From Pseudomonadota bacterium (GTDB lineage Bacteria > Myxococcota_A > UBA796 > UBA9615), in NCBI GenBank assembly GCA_024229515.1, contig JAAESI010000007.1, positions 1 through 56,568 on the forward strand: a stretch of DNA of 56,568 nt. Direction: 5' to 3'. The notes under the pieces are model-generated. The model saw only the letters and a program-made list of their open reading frames with translations. It had not been told where the DNA came from and did no database searches. The translations under genes were made by a program, and so were the position numbers. Numbering within the stretch: position 1 is the stretch's first letter; every line of letters starts with the position of its first letter. Positions 42,228 through 50,285 of this stretch are shown piece after piece.

Positions 42228-43382
42228 GTGAGGTCGGAAGCATACAGCAGAGGAGCAGCCCTGCTTCTGGGGCTGTGTGCTGCCCTCGCCCTGGCCGAGG
42301 CCGGGGTGCGGTTGTTGGCCCTCGGTCCAGTGGTCGCGCCGCGGCCCGTGATGGTCGAGAACGACGACAAGAGCTACGGGCTCGAGTGCTACCCGCCGGG
42401 GCGCTCCGACAAGCAGGGCTGGGACCTGGCGGGGGCGGACGTCGGGCCCATCGCGATGATTACGGACATCCCCGTGGCGACGCTCGAGGAGCTCCGGGAG
42501 GCGACCCCCGACTGCGTGCCCTTCGCCTACAACTCGTGGACCCGGCGCGACCGTGAGTTTGAGCCGGATCCCGGGGCCAGCGTGCTCGTGGTGGGGGACT
42601 CTTTCACTGAAGGCGCCGGGGTCGTGCGCGAGGCGACGTTCCCCGAGCGGCTCCAGCAGGATCTGAAGGTCCGCGTCTTCAACGGCGGCCGGCGCGGCCT
42701 CGACCAGCCCGAGCTCGGCGCCACCGTCGGTCCCCTCGTGGCGGCGACGCAGCCGACGCTGGTCGTCTACGCGATGACGCTGAACGACTACGAGCAGGAG
42801 CCCGCGTGGGCCGCCCGGCAGGAGTTCCTGAACGACTTCATCCTCGACCGCCAGCACATGGGGACCCCCGACTGGAAGCTCCCGGCGGGGCTGCGATGGA
42901 GCGAGCTGGCCCGCCTCGTGGCCTCACGTCGGCGGAGCGCGGCCGCGACCGCGGCGACGCTGGAGTGGTACCGGGGCATGAACGGCGCCGAGAACGCCGC
43001 GGGCTTCGAGCGCACCCTCGACGACATCCACGGCATGCGGACGGCGGTGCGGGCAGGTGGGGGCGACCTGGTCGTGGCGTTGCTGCCGCTGCTGGTGTCG
43101 CTGGAGGACTACCCCTTCGAGCAGCTCCATGCCGATACCGTCGGCGAGCTCACCCAGGCCGGCGTCGACGCGATCGACCTGCTGCCCGCGTTCGTGGGGC
43201 GGGACGCATCCGAGCTCTGGGTCCACGCCGTCGACCGGCACCCCAACACCGCCGGGCACGCGATCATCGCCGAGGCCCTGCGGGGGCCGATTCAGGAGCG
43301 GCTGGCGGCTACCAGGCCAGACCCAGGTACCGAGCCTGAAGCTCCTCCGGCTCCACCGCCCGGACCAGATCCAGGACCGTGA
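42228..43382 (+). CDS. SGNH-hydrolase-like protein, membrane-anchored
   Basis: A 384-residue protein with an N-terminal helix (GAALLLGLCAALALAEAGVRLL) and an SGNH core: SVLVVGDSFTEGAGV with the nucleophile Ser, VFNGGRRGLDQPE, YAMTLNDYEQE (block III Asn), and AVDRHPNTAGHAIIAEAL with Asp/His near the end. The C-terminal tail is Pro-rich. GTG 42228 is the start. This is the second SGNH protein of this type in the window (compare 33697). Located beside surface-glycan glycosyltransferases, it probably adds or removes acyl groups. Its last 74 bases overlap the convergent AlgD-type gene. Confidence 0.75.
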   Translation: MRSEAYSRGAALLLGLCAALALAEAGVRLLALGPVVAPRPVMVENDDKSYGLECYPPGRSDKQGWDLAGADVGPIAMITDIPVATLEELREATPDCVPFAYNSWTRRDREFEPDPGASVLVVGDSFTEGAGVVREATFPERLQQDLKVRVFNGGRRGLDQPELGATVGPLVAATQPTLVVYAMTLNDYEQEPAWAARQEFLNDFILDRQHMGTPDWKLPAGLRWSELARLVASRRRSAAATAATLEWYRGMNGAENAAGFERTLDDIHGMRTAVRAGGGDLVVALLPLLVSLEDYPFEQLHADTVGELTQAGVDAIDLLPAFVGRDASELWVHAVDRHPNTAGHAIIAEALRGPIQERLAATRPDPGTEPEAPPAPPPGPDPGP

Positions 43383-44616
43383 CGTCGGCGGGGAGGGCGC
43401 GCGCGGCGGCGGCCATCTCGACGGTGCCGTGGCCGAGCACGTACAGGTCGGCGCCGAGGTCGGCGGGATCGGTGACGAGGAGGTCGTCCAGCCGCCGGAT
43501 GAGGCTGAGGGCGTAGTCTCGGTTGCTGCCGACGAGGCTCGCGACCTGCACGTTCGGGTCGTACACCCGCACCCGCAGTCCCCGCCCGAGGCAGCGCTGC
43601 ACCAACGTCAGCAGCGGGGATCCGCGCAGGTCGTCGGTGCCCGCCTTGAAGCTCAGTCCCAGGAAGCCGATCGAATCGCAGCCGGAGGCCTCGATCGCGG
43701 CGAACGCCCGGTCGATGTGGCGCTCGTTGCTGCGCGGCACCGCCTGGATGATCGGCAGCTCGACGTGCAGGTGCCGAGCGAGGTGGCCCAGCGCTTCGAC
43801 GTCCTTCGGGAGGCAGGAACCGCCGTAGGCGAAGCCGGGGGTCAGGTAGCTGGCGGACAGGTTCAGACGCTCGTCGCGGACGAACAGGCGCATCAGCTCG
43901 TGGGGGTCGACCGCCAGCTCGCCGCACAGTCGGCCGACCTCGTTGGCGAAGGAGACCTTGGTGGCGTGCCACGCGTTGCAGACGGTCTTGAGCAGCTCCG
44001 CCACGCCGGGGGAGGTGACCGCCACGGGGGCTTCGATGAAGCCGTAGAGCTCGGCCAGCGGCGCGGCCCAGGCCTCCTCCCGGCACCCGATCAACGTGAA
44101 CGGGGCCGACACGAAGTCCGACATCCCCACCCCCTCGCGCAGGAACTCGGGGTTCACCGCGAGGGTGAAGGCGTCGCCGGGGGCGCGGCCCGAGGCTTCC
44201 GCGAGGATGCCGAGGCAGCGTTCGGTGGTTCCCGGCATGACCGTGGAGCGGATGACGACCGCGTGCGCGGGGCCGGTGCGATCGGCCAGCGCGGCTCCGA
44301 TCGTGGCGCAGACCGCCTCCACCCGGCTGACGTCCAGGCTCCCGTCGGGGGTCGGGGGCGTGCCCACGCAGATGAAGCTGAGATCCGCGCCTGCGATGGC
44401 GTCCGCCACGTCGGCCGTGGCGGTGATGCGGCCGGCCCCGGCTCCCGCCGCGATGGCCTCGGGTACGCCGGGCTCGATGACGGGGCTGCCCCCGCCCGCC
44501 AGCAGGGCGACCCGGTCCGGCTGAACATCCACGCCGACCACGGAGTGCCCCGCGTCCGCGAGCGCCGCGGTCATCACGGAGCCGACGTAGCCCAGGCCGA
44601 AGACGGCCGCCCTCAC
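43309..44616 (-). CDS. GDP-mannose/UDP-sugar 6-dehydrogenase (AlgD-type)
   Basis: A 435-residue nucleotide-sugar dehydrogenase. NAD-binding VFGLGYVGSVMTAALA at the N-terminus, VGTPPTPDGSLDVSRV, RSTVMPGTT, NPEFLREGVGMSDF, and the catalytic Cys268 in GFAYGGSCLPKDVEAL. The total length and the position of the Cys equal those of AlgD GDP-mannose dehydrogenase, and the AYGGSCLPKD form favours AlgD over UDP-glucose dehydrogenase. It would oxidise a nucleotide sugar to a uronic acid for surface polysaccharide. GTG 44616 overlaps the stop of the upstream epimerase gene by four bases. Confidence 0.87.
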   Translation of the reverse strand: MRAAVFGLGYVGSVMTAALADAGHSVVGVDVQPDRVALLAGGGSPVIEPGVPEAIAAGAGAGRITATADVADAIAGADLSFICVGTPPTPDGSLDVSRVEAVCATIGAALADRTGPAHAVVIRSTVMPGTTERCLGILAEASGRAPGDAFTLAVNPEFLREGVGMSDFVSAPFTLIGCREEAWAAPLAELYGFIEAPVAVTSPGVAELLKTVCNAWHATKVSFANEVGRLCGELAVDPHELMRLFVRDERLNLSASYLTPGFAYGGSCLPKDVEALGHLARHLHVELPIIQAVPRSNERHIDRAFAAIEASGCDSIGFLGLSFKAGTDDLRGSPLLTLVQRCLGRGLRVRVYDPNVQVASLVGSNRDYALSLIRRLDDLLVTDPADLGADLYVLGHGTVEMAAAARALPADVTVLDLVRAVEPEELQARYLGLAW

Positions 44617-45611
44617 GAGATCGACTCCCACGCGGGGGGAAGCCCGCGCCGGATCTCGATGCCTTCGAAGGGCTTGCCGCTGCGCGATCCGGCGGTCTCG
44701 GCCCAGCGCGCCATGCGGGCGAGGCCGTCGTGGAGGGAGGTGCGTCCGACGTCGCCGAACACTTCGGCGAAGCGGCTGTGGTCCGACCACGCCTGGTGCA
44801 CCTCGTTGCGGGCCTCGACGTGCTTGATCTCGCCCCGTCGCCCCATGGTCGTCATCACCGCGGAGGCGAGGTCGTTGACGGTGGTGGGGTCGTCCGAACC
44901 GACGTTGAAGACCTGGCCGTGAGCGGCCGTGAGTGTGGCACTGCGTGCGATCGCGGGCATCACGTCACCCACGTAGGTGAACGCCCGCCGCTGCTCGCCG
45001 TCGCCGAACACGGTCAGCTCCTCGCCGCGCATCAGCCGGTTCATGAAGATGCCGACGACGTTGCGGTAGGGGTCGCCGAGGTTCTGCCGCTCGCCGTAGA
45101 CGTTGTGCGGTCGGAAGACCACGTAGGGGAGGCCGAACATGTGGCTGGTGACGCGCAGTTCGTGCTCGACCGCCAGCTTCGCCACGCCGTACGGGTCCTC
45201 CGGCACGGGCACGTCGCTTTCCCGCATTGGCGGCTCCAGCGCGCCGTAGACCGCGATCGAGGAGGTGAACACGAAGCACTTGATGTCGTGGTTCACCGAC
45301 GCGTTGATCAGGTTCACCGAGCCGAGCAGGTTGTTGCGGTAGTTGAACCCCTTGATGAAGTGGCTCAGCCCCTCCGCCGCGTAGGCGGCCAGGTGGTAGA
45401 CGTAGTCGAAGCGGTGGCGGGCGAAGAGCTCCTTGATGAGCGCTTCGTCCAGGATCGAGCCGAGCACGAACGTCGCGCCGTCGGGCACGTTGTCCTCGAA
45501 CCCGCCCGACAGATCGTCGAGCACGACGACGTCCATCCCCATCTGGAGGAGCGAGTCGACGAGGTGGGAGCCCATGAAGCCGGCTCCGCCGGTGACCAAT
45601 GCGGTTGGCAT
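44613..45611 (-). CDS. NAD-dependent epimerase/dehydratase (extended SDR)
   Basis: A 332-residue extended short-chain dehydrogenase. The Rossmann motif TGGAGFMGSHL occupies residues 7-17 and catalytic Tyr141 and Lys145 lie in EDPYGVAKLAVEHE with Ser117-118 upstream (FTSSIAVYG). YVYHLAAYAAEGLSHF and FRPHNVYGERQNLGDPYRNV are typical of UDP-glucose/GlcNAc 4-epimerase-like enzymes. It converts a nucleotide sugar in the same pathway as the AlgD-type enzyme encoded next. ATG 45611 follows TACTCT by eight bases, a predicted leaderless promoter overlapping that of the divergent aldo/keto reductase gene. Confidence 0.87.
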   Translation of the reverse strand: MPTALVTGGAGFMGSHLVDSLLQMGMDVVVLDDLSGGFEDNVPDGATFVLGSILDEALIKELFARHRFDYVYHLAAYAAEGLSHFIKGFNYRNNLLGSVNLINASVNHDIKCFVFTSSIAVYGALEPPMRESDVPVPEDPYGVAKLAVEHELRVTSHMFGLPYVVFRPHNVYGERQNLGDPYRNVVGIFMNRLMRGEELTVFGDGEQRRAFTYVGDVMPAIARSATLTAAHGQVFNVGSDDPTTVNDLASAVMTTMGRRGEIKHVEARNEVHQAWSDHSRFAEVFGDVGRTSLHDGLARMARWAETAGSRSGKPFEGIEIRRGLPPAWESIS

Positions 45612-45619
45612 GGCTGCGA

Positions 45620-45629
45620 AGAGTACACT
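45620..45629. promoter_or_regulatory. Overlapping divergent -10 boxes (AGAGTACACT)
   Basis: Read on the plus strand, TACACT (45624-45629) is eight bases before GTG 45638. Read on the minus strand, TACTCT (45625-45620) is eight bases before ATG 45611. The two boxes share their TA dinucleotide and are near mirror images within the pseudo-palindrome GAAGAGTACACTTC (45618-45631). Both genes are therefore predicted to make leaderless transcripts from one shared site, and polymerase can serve only one direction at a time. Confidence 0.5.
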
Positions 45630-45637
45630 TCGACGCC

Positions 45638-46411
45638 GTGCAGACCATGCGCCTCGGCCGCTCCGGCCTCGTCATCTCCCGGCTCGCGCTGGGCACGTGG
45701 CGGACCTGGGGCAACACGCTCGACTACGAGGCCGCCGAGCGCTGCCTGCGCACCGCGCTGGAGCATGGGGTCAACCTCGTGGATGTGGCCGACGTGTACG
45801 CGGGGGGGCAGGCGGAGTCGTGGCTGGGCTGGATGATGGAGTCGCTGCGGCGCTCCGACGTCGTCGTCTCCACCAAGTTCTTCTGGCCGACGGACGCCGA
45901 CGATCCCAACGCCCGGGGGCTGTCGAGCAAGCACCTGACCGAGCAGCTGGAGACCAGCCTGCGCCGGCTCCGCACCGACTACGTCGACCTGCTGTTCTGC
46001 CACCGGGTCGATCCCCGGGTGCCCGCCGAGGAGACGGTGCGCACCATCGGTCGAATGATCGACGCGGGGAAGGTCCTGTACTGGGGCGTCAGCAGCGCCG
46101 ACGTCGCACGGATCGTGGAGCTCAGTCGAACCGCCGAGGCCCTCGGGGTTCCTCGGCCGATCGCCAGCCAGCCCCGGTACAACCTGCTGGATCGAGGCAT
46201 CGAGGACGAGTTGCTGCCGACGTGTCGGAGCCTCGGGATGGGGCAGGTGGTCTTCTCGCCGCTGGGCCAGGGGCGGATCGTGCGTGAGGGCACGCCGGCG
46301 GTGGACGCGTTGCGCTGGTGCCTGAAGCAACCGGACGTGTGCGCGATCTTCGGCGCCAGTTCACCCGAGCAAGTGCTCGCCAACTGCGCCGCAGGCGCCC
46401 CTGAACCCTGA
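45638..46411 (+). CDS. Aldo/keto reductase, compact form
   Basis: A 257-residue AKR. The catalytic tetrad is Asp49, Tyr54, Lys80 and His122 (NLVDVADVYAGG, VVVSTKFFW, DLLFCHRVDP); ASQPRYNLLDRGIEDELLP and VVFSPLGQG follow. It then jumps straight to VDALRWCLKQPDVCAIFGASSPEQV. Related AKRs have about 50-60 more residues between these two blocks (the flexible loop before the cofactor-binding helix). An internal deletion is therefore likely, in frame. GTG 45638 is chosen from its position after TACACT; ATG 45647 is an alternative. The substrate is an aldehyde or sugar; the neighbouring nucleotide-sugar genes suggest a sugar. Confidence 0.75.
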   Translation: MQTMRLGRSGLVISRLALGTWRTWGNTLDYEAAERCLRTALEHGVNLVDVADVYAGGQAESWLGWMMESLRRSDVVVSTKFFWPTDADDPNARGLSSKHLTEQLETSLRRLRTDYVDLLFCHRVDPRVPAEETVRTIGRMIDAGKVLYWGVSSADVARIVELSRTAEALGVPRPIASQPRYNLLDRGIEDELLPTCRSLGMGQVVFSPLGQGRIVREGTPAVDALRWCLKQPDVCAIFGASSPEQVLANCAAGAPEP

Positions 46412-46432
46412 CGCCTGATCCCTGATCCCTGA

Positions 46433-48325
46433 TCAGCCGCCGAAGGGCGTGACCTCGACCACGAAGATGAGGTCCCACTCCGCGAGGATGACCTCGCCGT
46501 CGCCGTACAGGGTCGTCGGCACGGTGAAGACGGTGTCGCTGAAGATGGTCGCCAGCTCGGCCGGGGTCGGCTCCAGGGTCAGCGTGAACGTGACCGTGTT
46601 GAGCGCGGGGATGTCGTAGTAGGCGGGCGGGTCGACGTAGACCAGCGAGCCGTCGGGGGCCTCGGCCTCGAGGTTCATGTCGTAGGTCACGTTGACCGTG
46701 AACTCCTCGACCGCCTCGACCACGAGGTCGACGATTTCGTAGGAGTCGGACTGGTAGACCATGTACTCGCCGGCGCTGGGGGAGCCGCTGCCGTCGAAGT
46801 CGATCCAGCTGTCGGTGAACTGCGCGATGGCTTCCATCGCGGGGACCGCGTCGGAGGTGCCGGCGGCGATGCCGATGGCCTTGGCGTTGATGTCGTTCAT
46901 CGCGGCTTCGAGCATGGGGGAGGCGGCGTCCATGGCGCAGCCGGCCGGCGGGGCGTTGCCCTTGGGGCCTTCGCCGAAGGGCGGGAAGCTGTTCCGCACG
47001 GTGGCGTCGGTGGAGTAGACGAGGATGGGCACGGCGCCGTCGCGGAAGCCGTTGCCGCCGTTGGTGCCCGCGCCGCCAGCGCCGGGGTTGCCCCAGCCGG
47101 TGGTGCCGCCGCCGAAGGCGTCCACGGCGCCGGTCTGGTAGGGCCGCACGTCGGTGTCGGGGTCGTAGTTGCCGTCGCAGTCCTGGTCGTACCCGAAGCC
47201 GGTGGCGGCCTGGTAGAGCGCCTCGACGGTGGCCTCGGTCCAGTCGTCGCCGCCGTCGGCGGTGAGGCTGGCGAGCGCGGCCTGGGCGGCGCCGACGTCG
47301 CTGGTCTGCTGCTGGCGGGGGTGGAACGGCAGGTCCGGCGCGCTGCCGAAGCCGTAGCCCGGGTCCATGCCCGCGGGGGTGTAGTTGTAGTCGTCGAAGC
47401 TGGCGACGCCGTACGTGAGGTCGGGGATGAGCGAGGCCATCTGGCCGGCGGCGGTCTCGAGGTTGCCGGCGACGTCATCGAGCGTGCCCGTCATCGAGCA
47501 GGTCTCGTCGAGGATGAACATGATGTCGGCCATCTGGATCTGGGTGTCGTAGGTCACGACGATCTCGTTGACGCCCCAGGTCATCTGCCCGTTGAAGCCG
47601 TCGCACTCGTCGTCCGGGTCCTCGGGGTCGGAGCCGCACTCGACCTCCTGCAGGTCGGTCCAGCCGTCGCCATCGGTGTCGTCGGACGTCGGGTCCGGGT
47701 CGTCCTCGTCGGGGATGCCGTCGTTGTCGGAGTCGGGGTCGAGGAAGTCGTCGGCGCCGTCGCCGTCGCTGTCGCCCTGCTCGTCCTCGTCGGGGATGCC
47801 GTCGCCATCCGAGTCGTTGTCGTCGCCGTCGGGGATGGAGTCGCCGTCGCTGTCGGGGTCCTCGAAGTTGGGGATGCCGTCGCCGTCGATGTCGTCCCAG
47901 CCTTCGTCCTCGTCGGGCACGCCGTCGCCGTCGCTGTCCAGATCGAGGTAGTCGGGGATGCCGTCGCCGTCGGTGTCCTCATCGCCTTCGATGCTGTCGG
48001 GGATGCCATCGCCATCGGAGTCGGGGTCGAGGAAGTCGGGGTCGCCGTCGCCGTCGCTGTCGCCGGAGCCTTCGTCCTCGTCGGGCACGCCGTCGCCGTC
48101 GCTGTCGGTGTCCTCGTCGTTGGGGATGCCGTCGCCGTCGGCGTCGTCGTCGCCTTCGGTGTCGTCGGGGATGCCGTCGCCGTCGGTGTCCTGGCCGTCG
48201 CCGTTGCCCCCGTTCCAGGGGTTGGTCCCATCGTCGGGTTCGTCCCCGGTCTGGGAGCCGGGCAGGCCCACTCCGTTGCAGGCGGTGAGCAGGAGGGCGA
48301 GGGCGACGATGGCGAATCGGCTCAT
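46433..48325 (-). CDS. Lipoprotein with TSP3 repeats and a VWA-like domain
   Basis: A 630-residue exported protein. Signal peptide [16 protein letters not shown] (lipobox LTAC). Residues ~45-235 hold about a dozen DxDGDGxPDxxE thrombospondin type 3 calcium-binding repeats. A von Willebrand A-like domain follows ([21 protein letters not shown], a MIDAS-type DxTxS variant; [47 protein letters not shown]). The C-terminal ~110 residues are beta-rich ([18 protein letters not shown]). It is a large calcium-binding surface protein for adhesion or scaffolding. No clear ribosome binding site precedes ATG 48325. The repeats are encoded by GC-rich near-identical units and could expand or contract. Confidence 0.78.
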   Translation of the reverse strand: MSRFAIVALALLLTACNGVGLPGSQTGDEPDDGTNPWNGGNGDGQDTDGDGIPDDTEGDDDADGDGIPNDEDTDSDGDGVPDEDEGSGDSDGDGDPDFLDPDSDGDGIPDSIEGDEDTDGDGIPDYLDLDSDGDGVPDEDEGWDDIDGDGIPNFEDPDSDGDSIPDGDDNDSDGDGIPDEDEQGDSDGDGADDFLDPDSDNDGIPDEDDPDPTSDDTDGDGWTDLQEVECGSDPEDPDDECDGFNGQMTWGVNEIVVTYDTQIQMADIMFILDETCSMTGTLDDVAGNLETAAGQMASLIPDLTYGVASFDDYNYTPAGMDPGYGFGSAPDLPFHPRQQQTSDVGAAQAALASLTADGGDDWTEATVEALYQAATGFGYDQDCDGNYDPDTDVRPYQTGAVDAFGGGTTGWGNPGAGGAGTNGGNGFRDGAVPILVYSTDATVRNSFPPFGEGPKGNAPPAGCAMDAASPMLEAAMNDINAKAIGIAAGTSDAVPAMEAIAQFTDSWIDFDGSGSPSAGEYMVYQSDSYEIVDLVVEAVEEFTVNVTYDMNLEAEAPDGSLVYVDPPAYYDIPALNTVTFTLTLEPTPAELATIFSDTVFTVPTTLYGDGEVILAEWDLIFVVEVTPFGG

Positions 48326-48387
48326 GGGGAAATCTTCACGCGCGTACTTGGTGGAGATGTTGAGGCGCGGTGGATTTCTTTGCAGAT

Positions 48388-48404
48388 TTGACAGTCGGTT
48401 GACA
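48388..48404. promoter_or_regulatory. Two TTGACA half-sites 11 bp apart upstream of the VWA lipoprotein gene
   Basis: TTGACA occurs at 48388-48393 and 48399-48404, one helical turn apart, in an AT-richer island within the 200-bp gap between the VWA gene start (48325) and the dehydratase gene end (48527). It may be an operator for a regulator or a -35 element; no matching -10 is found downstream on the plus strand. Confidence 0.3.
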
Positions 48405-48429
48405 TTTGTGGAGCCGGACGGCGGTGAGG

Positions 48430-48516
48430 ACCTGGCGGCGAGGGCGGCTGGAGGTGCCCCGATCGGGGGCGTGGCGGGGGACCCTGGCGGCGAGGGCTGC
48501 CTGAAGTGCCCCGGAT
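48430..48516. repeat. Two imperfect ~34-bp direct repeats in an intergenic gap
   Basis: CCTGGCGGCGAGGGCGGCTG...AGGTGCCCCG near 48431 and CCTGGCGGCGAGGGCTGCCT...AAGTGCCCCG near 48483 are about 80 percent identical and sit 52 bp apart. The ends resemble each other in TGCCCCG(G)AT. No gene is evident in this gap (48326-48526). Confidence 0.5.
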
Positions 48517-48526
48517 GCGGACGGCC

Positions 48527-49483
48527 TCAGAAGGGGAGGTTGGCCAGGTCCACGTTCCCGCCGGTCAGCACCACGGCCACGGTCTCGATGCCGTCCAGCG
48601 CCTTGAACTCGTCGCTCAGCACGGTCGCCAACGCCACCGCCGAGCTGGCCTCGACCACGATCTTCACGCGCTCGTAGATCAGCCGCATCGCGGCCACGAT
48701 CTGCGCTTCGTCCACCACCTCGATCCGCTCCACGAGGTCCCGCACCACCGGCCACGTGAGGCTCCCCAGGCTGGTGAGCAGCCCGTCGGCGATCGTGTCC
48801 GGCCCCGTCTGGAGGAGCAGCTTGCCGGCCGCCTTACTCCGCGCCGCGTCGTCCGCGCCCAGGGGCTCCCCGCCGATGATCCGGATGCCGGGGGCCAGCT
48901 CGTGGGCTGCGATCGCGATGCCCGAGATCAGTCCGCCGCCGCCCACCGGGGCGACGATGGCGTCCAGGTCGGGGTGGTCCTCCAGAAGCTCCAGCGCGAT
49001 CGTCCCCTGGCCCGCGATCACCGTGCCGTCGTTGAATGGATGCACCAGCGTCGCCCCCGTACGCTCCCCCACCGCCGCGGCGGTCGACTCCCGCGCCGCG
49101 AGGGTCGGCTCGCAGATCGTGATCTCGCCGCCGTAGCCGGCCACCGCCGCCTTCTTCACCGCCGGCGCGGTGCTCGGCATCACGATGTAGGCGGGGATGC
49201 CGCGCGGCCGCGCCGCCAGCGCCAACGCCTGGGCGAAGTTCCCGCTGCTGTGCGTCACCACCCCGCGGGCCGCCTGCTCATCGCTCAGGCACGCGACCGC
49301 GTTCAGCGCTCCGCGGAACTTGAACGCACCCATCTTCTGGAAGTTCTCGCACTTCAGGAGCACCCGCCGGCCGGCCATCTCATCCAACGTCGAGCTGGTC
49401 ATGATCGGCGTGCGGTGGGCGTGGGGGGCGATCCGCGCGGCGGTGGCGCGTACGGCGGACAGGTCGGCGGCGTAGTCACTCAT
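48527..49483 (-). CDS. Threonine/serine dehydratase-like PLP enzyme
   Basis: A 318-residue fold-type II PLP enzyme: RTPIMTSSTLDEM, KCENFQKMGAFKFRGALNAV (PLP Lys55), SSGNFAQALALAARPRGIPAYIVMPSTAPAVKKAAVAGYGGEI and the phosphate-binding PVGGGGLISG. It has no C-terminal ACT domain, so it is the short catabolic/serine-racemase-like type. The reaction is deamination of threonine or serine to 2-oxo acids, or racemisation; the sequence does not distinguish. ATG 49483 gives a normal N-terminus and is preceded by CAGTCT seven bases upstream; ATG 49516 would add 11 unusual residues. Confidence 0.85.
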   Translation of the reverse strand: MSDYAADLSAVRATAARIAPHAHRTPIMTSSTLDEMAGRRVLLKCENFQKMGAFKFRGALNAVACLSDEQAARGVVTHSSGNFAQALALAARPRGIPAYIVMPSTAPAVKKAAVAGYGGEITICEPTLAARESTAAAVGERTGATLVHPFNDGTVIAGQGTIALELLEDHPDLDAIVAPVGGGGLISGIAIAAHELAPGIRIIGGEPLGADDAARSKAAGKLLLQTGPDTIADGLLTSLGSLTWPVVRDLVERIEVVDEAQIVAAMRLIYERVKIVVEASSAVALATVLSDEFKALDGIETVAVVLTGGNVDLANLPF

Positions 49484-49551
49484 GGTGGCCAAGACTGCCC
49501 CAAGCTCGCCGACCATGTAACCGGCAGGACGGGTGTGACATAGTTCGCTAC

Positions 49552-50276
49552 GTGACCGCCCGTTGGCTCCTGCTGTTGATCCTCGCCGTGAGCCTCGTGG
49601 GCTGCACCGGCAGCGGGCAGATCACGGACGACGACGACGCCACCGACGACGACGACGCCACCGACGACGACGACGACGATGACGACAGCGCCCCCTGCTC
49701 GTACCCCGCCGGCGCGGTCGACCCGATGGCGCTCAACCAGGTCCTGTGGCCCTACTCGTGGCCCGAGGCGATCGCCCCCGACGCGATCGCCCCCGACGCG
49801 CCAACCAGCCCCTCGATCTGGAGCTCGCCCCCTGCGCGAACGACCCGAACATCGAATGGTCCCCCCACGACGTGCTCGTGTTCATCTCGCTGCCCGCGTG
49901 GTGACCGGTTTGCACCTCGCACGCCAGTTCGGTTGCGGCCATCGAAGAAGACATCATCAACGCGGGAGCCCAGCTCATCTGGGTGCTCGAGCAGACCGCC
50001 ATCGGGGGCTCCCCCGACGCGGACGACTGCCGGGGCACCATGGACTTCCTGGGCAGCGACGACGGCTGGTGCGTCGGTGACGGCCAGACCGTTCCGACCC
50101 CCGGCACGTTCGACAACTCCCCCTTCAGCGTGAACCGCGGCTTCGACATGGTCGTGGACCGCCAGTCGATGGAGATCGTCTGGGAGGGCAACCACGGCAC
50201 CGGCGGAGGCCAGGACAACCCGTCCGCCGCCGACGTGCTCGCCGCCGTCGAAGCAGCCGTCGCGGCCGCGCCCTAG
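49552..50276 (+). CDS. Thioredoxin-like lipoprotein, probable selenoprotein (TGA at UxxC), one frameshift
   Basis: About 241 residues. Signal peptide with lipobox (SLVGC), an Asp-rich spacer (DDDDATDDDDAT), then a thioredoxin-fold domain. The redox site reads VLVFISLPAW-TGA-PVCTSHASSV: TGA 49902-49904 (codon 118) takes the place of the first Cys of the usual WCxxC motif, and PVC follows. Downstream sequence is fully conserved-looking: INAGAQLIWVLEQTAIGG, then FDNSPFSVNRGFDMVVDRQSMEIVWEG to TAG 50276. A hairpin lies at the position expected for a bacterial SECIS. Upstream, the frame shifts once near 49800 (one missing base just after a duplicated 15-mer GCGATCGCCCCCGAC). GTG 49552 is the start. 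It is presumably an envelope thiol/selenol reductase or peroxidase-like protein. Confidence 0.75.
49917..49938 (+). promoter_or_regulatory. SECIS-like hairpin downstream of TGA 49902
   Basis: CGCA (49918-49921) pairs with TGCG (49934-49937), then a bulged C49922, then GCC (49923-49925) with GGT (49931-49933), closing the loop AGTTC (49926-49930); T49917-G49938 adds a wobble pair. The loop starts 21 bases after the TGA, within the range for bacterial SECIS elements, has a G at its second position, and the single 5'-side bulge is as in the E. coli fdhF element. Folding was done by eye. Confidence 0.5.
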
Positions 50277-50285
50277 GAGCAGCCG

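Noticed and set aside
47321..48391. Plus-strand Val/Ala-rich frame opposite the TSP3 repeats
   Set aside because: Mirror translation of DxDGDG repeats; repeat periodicity alone keeps the frame open.
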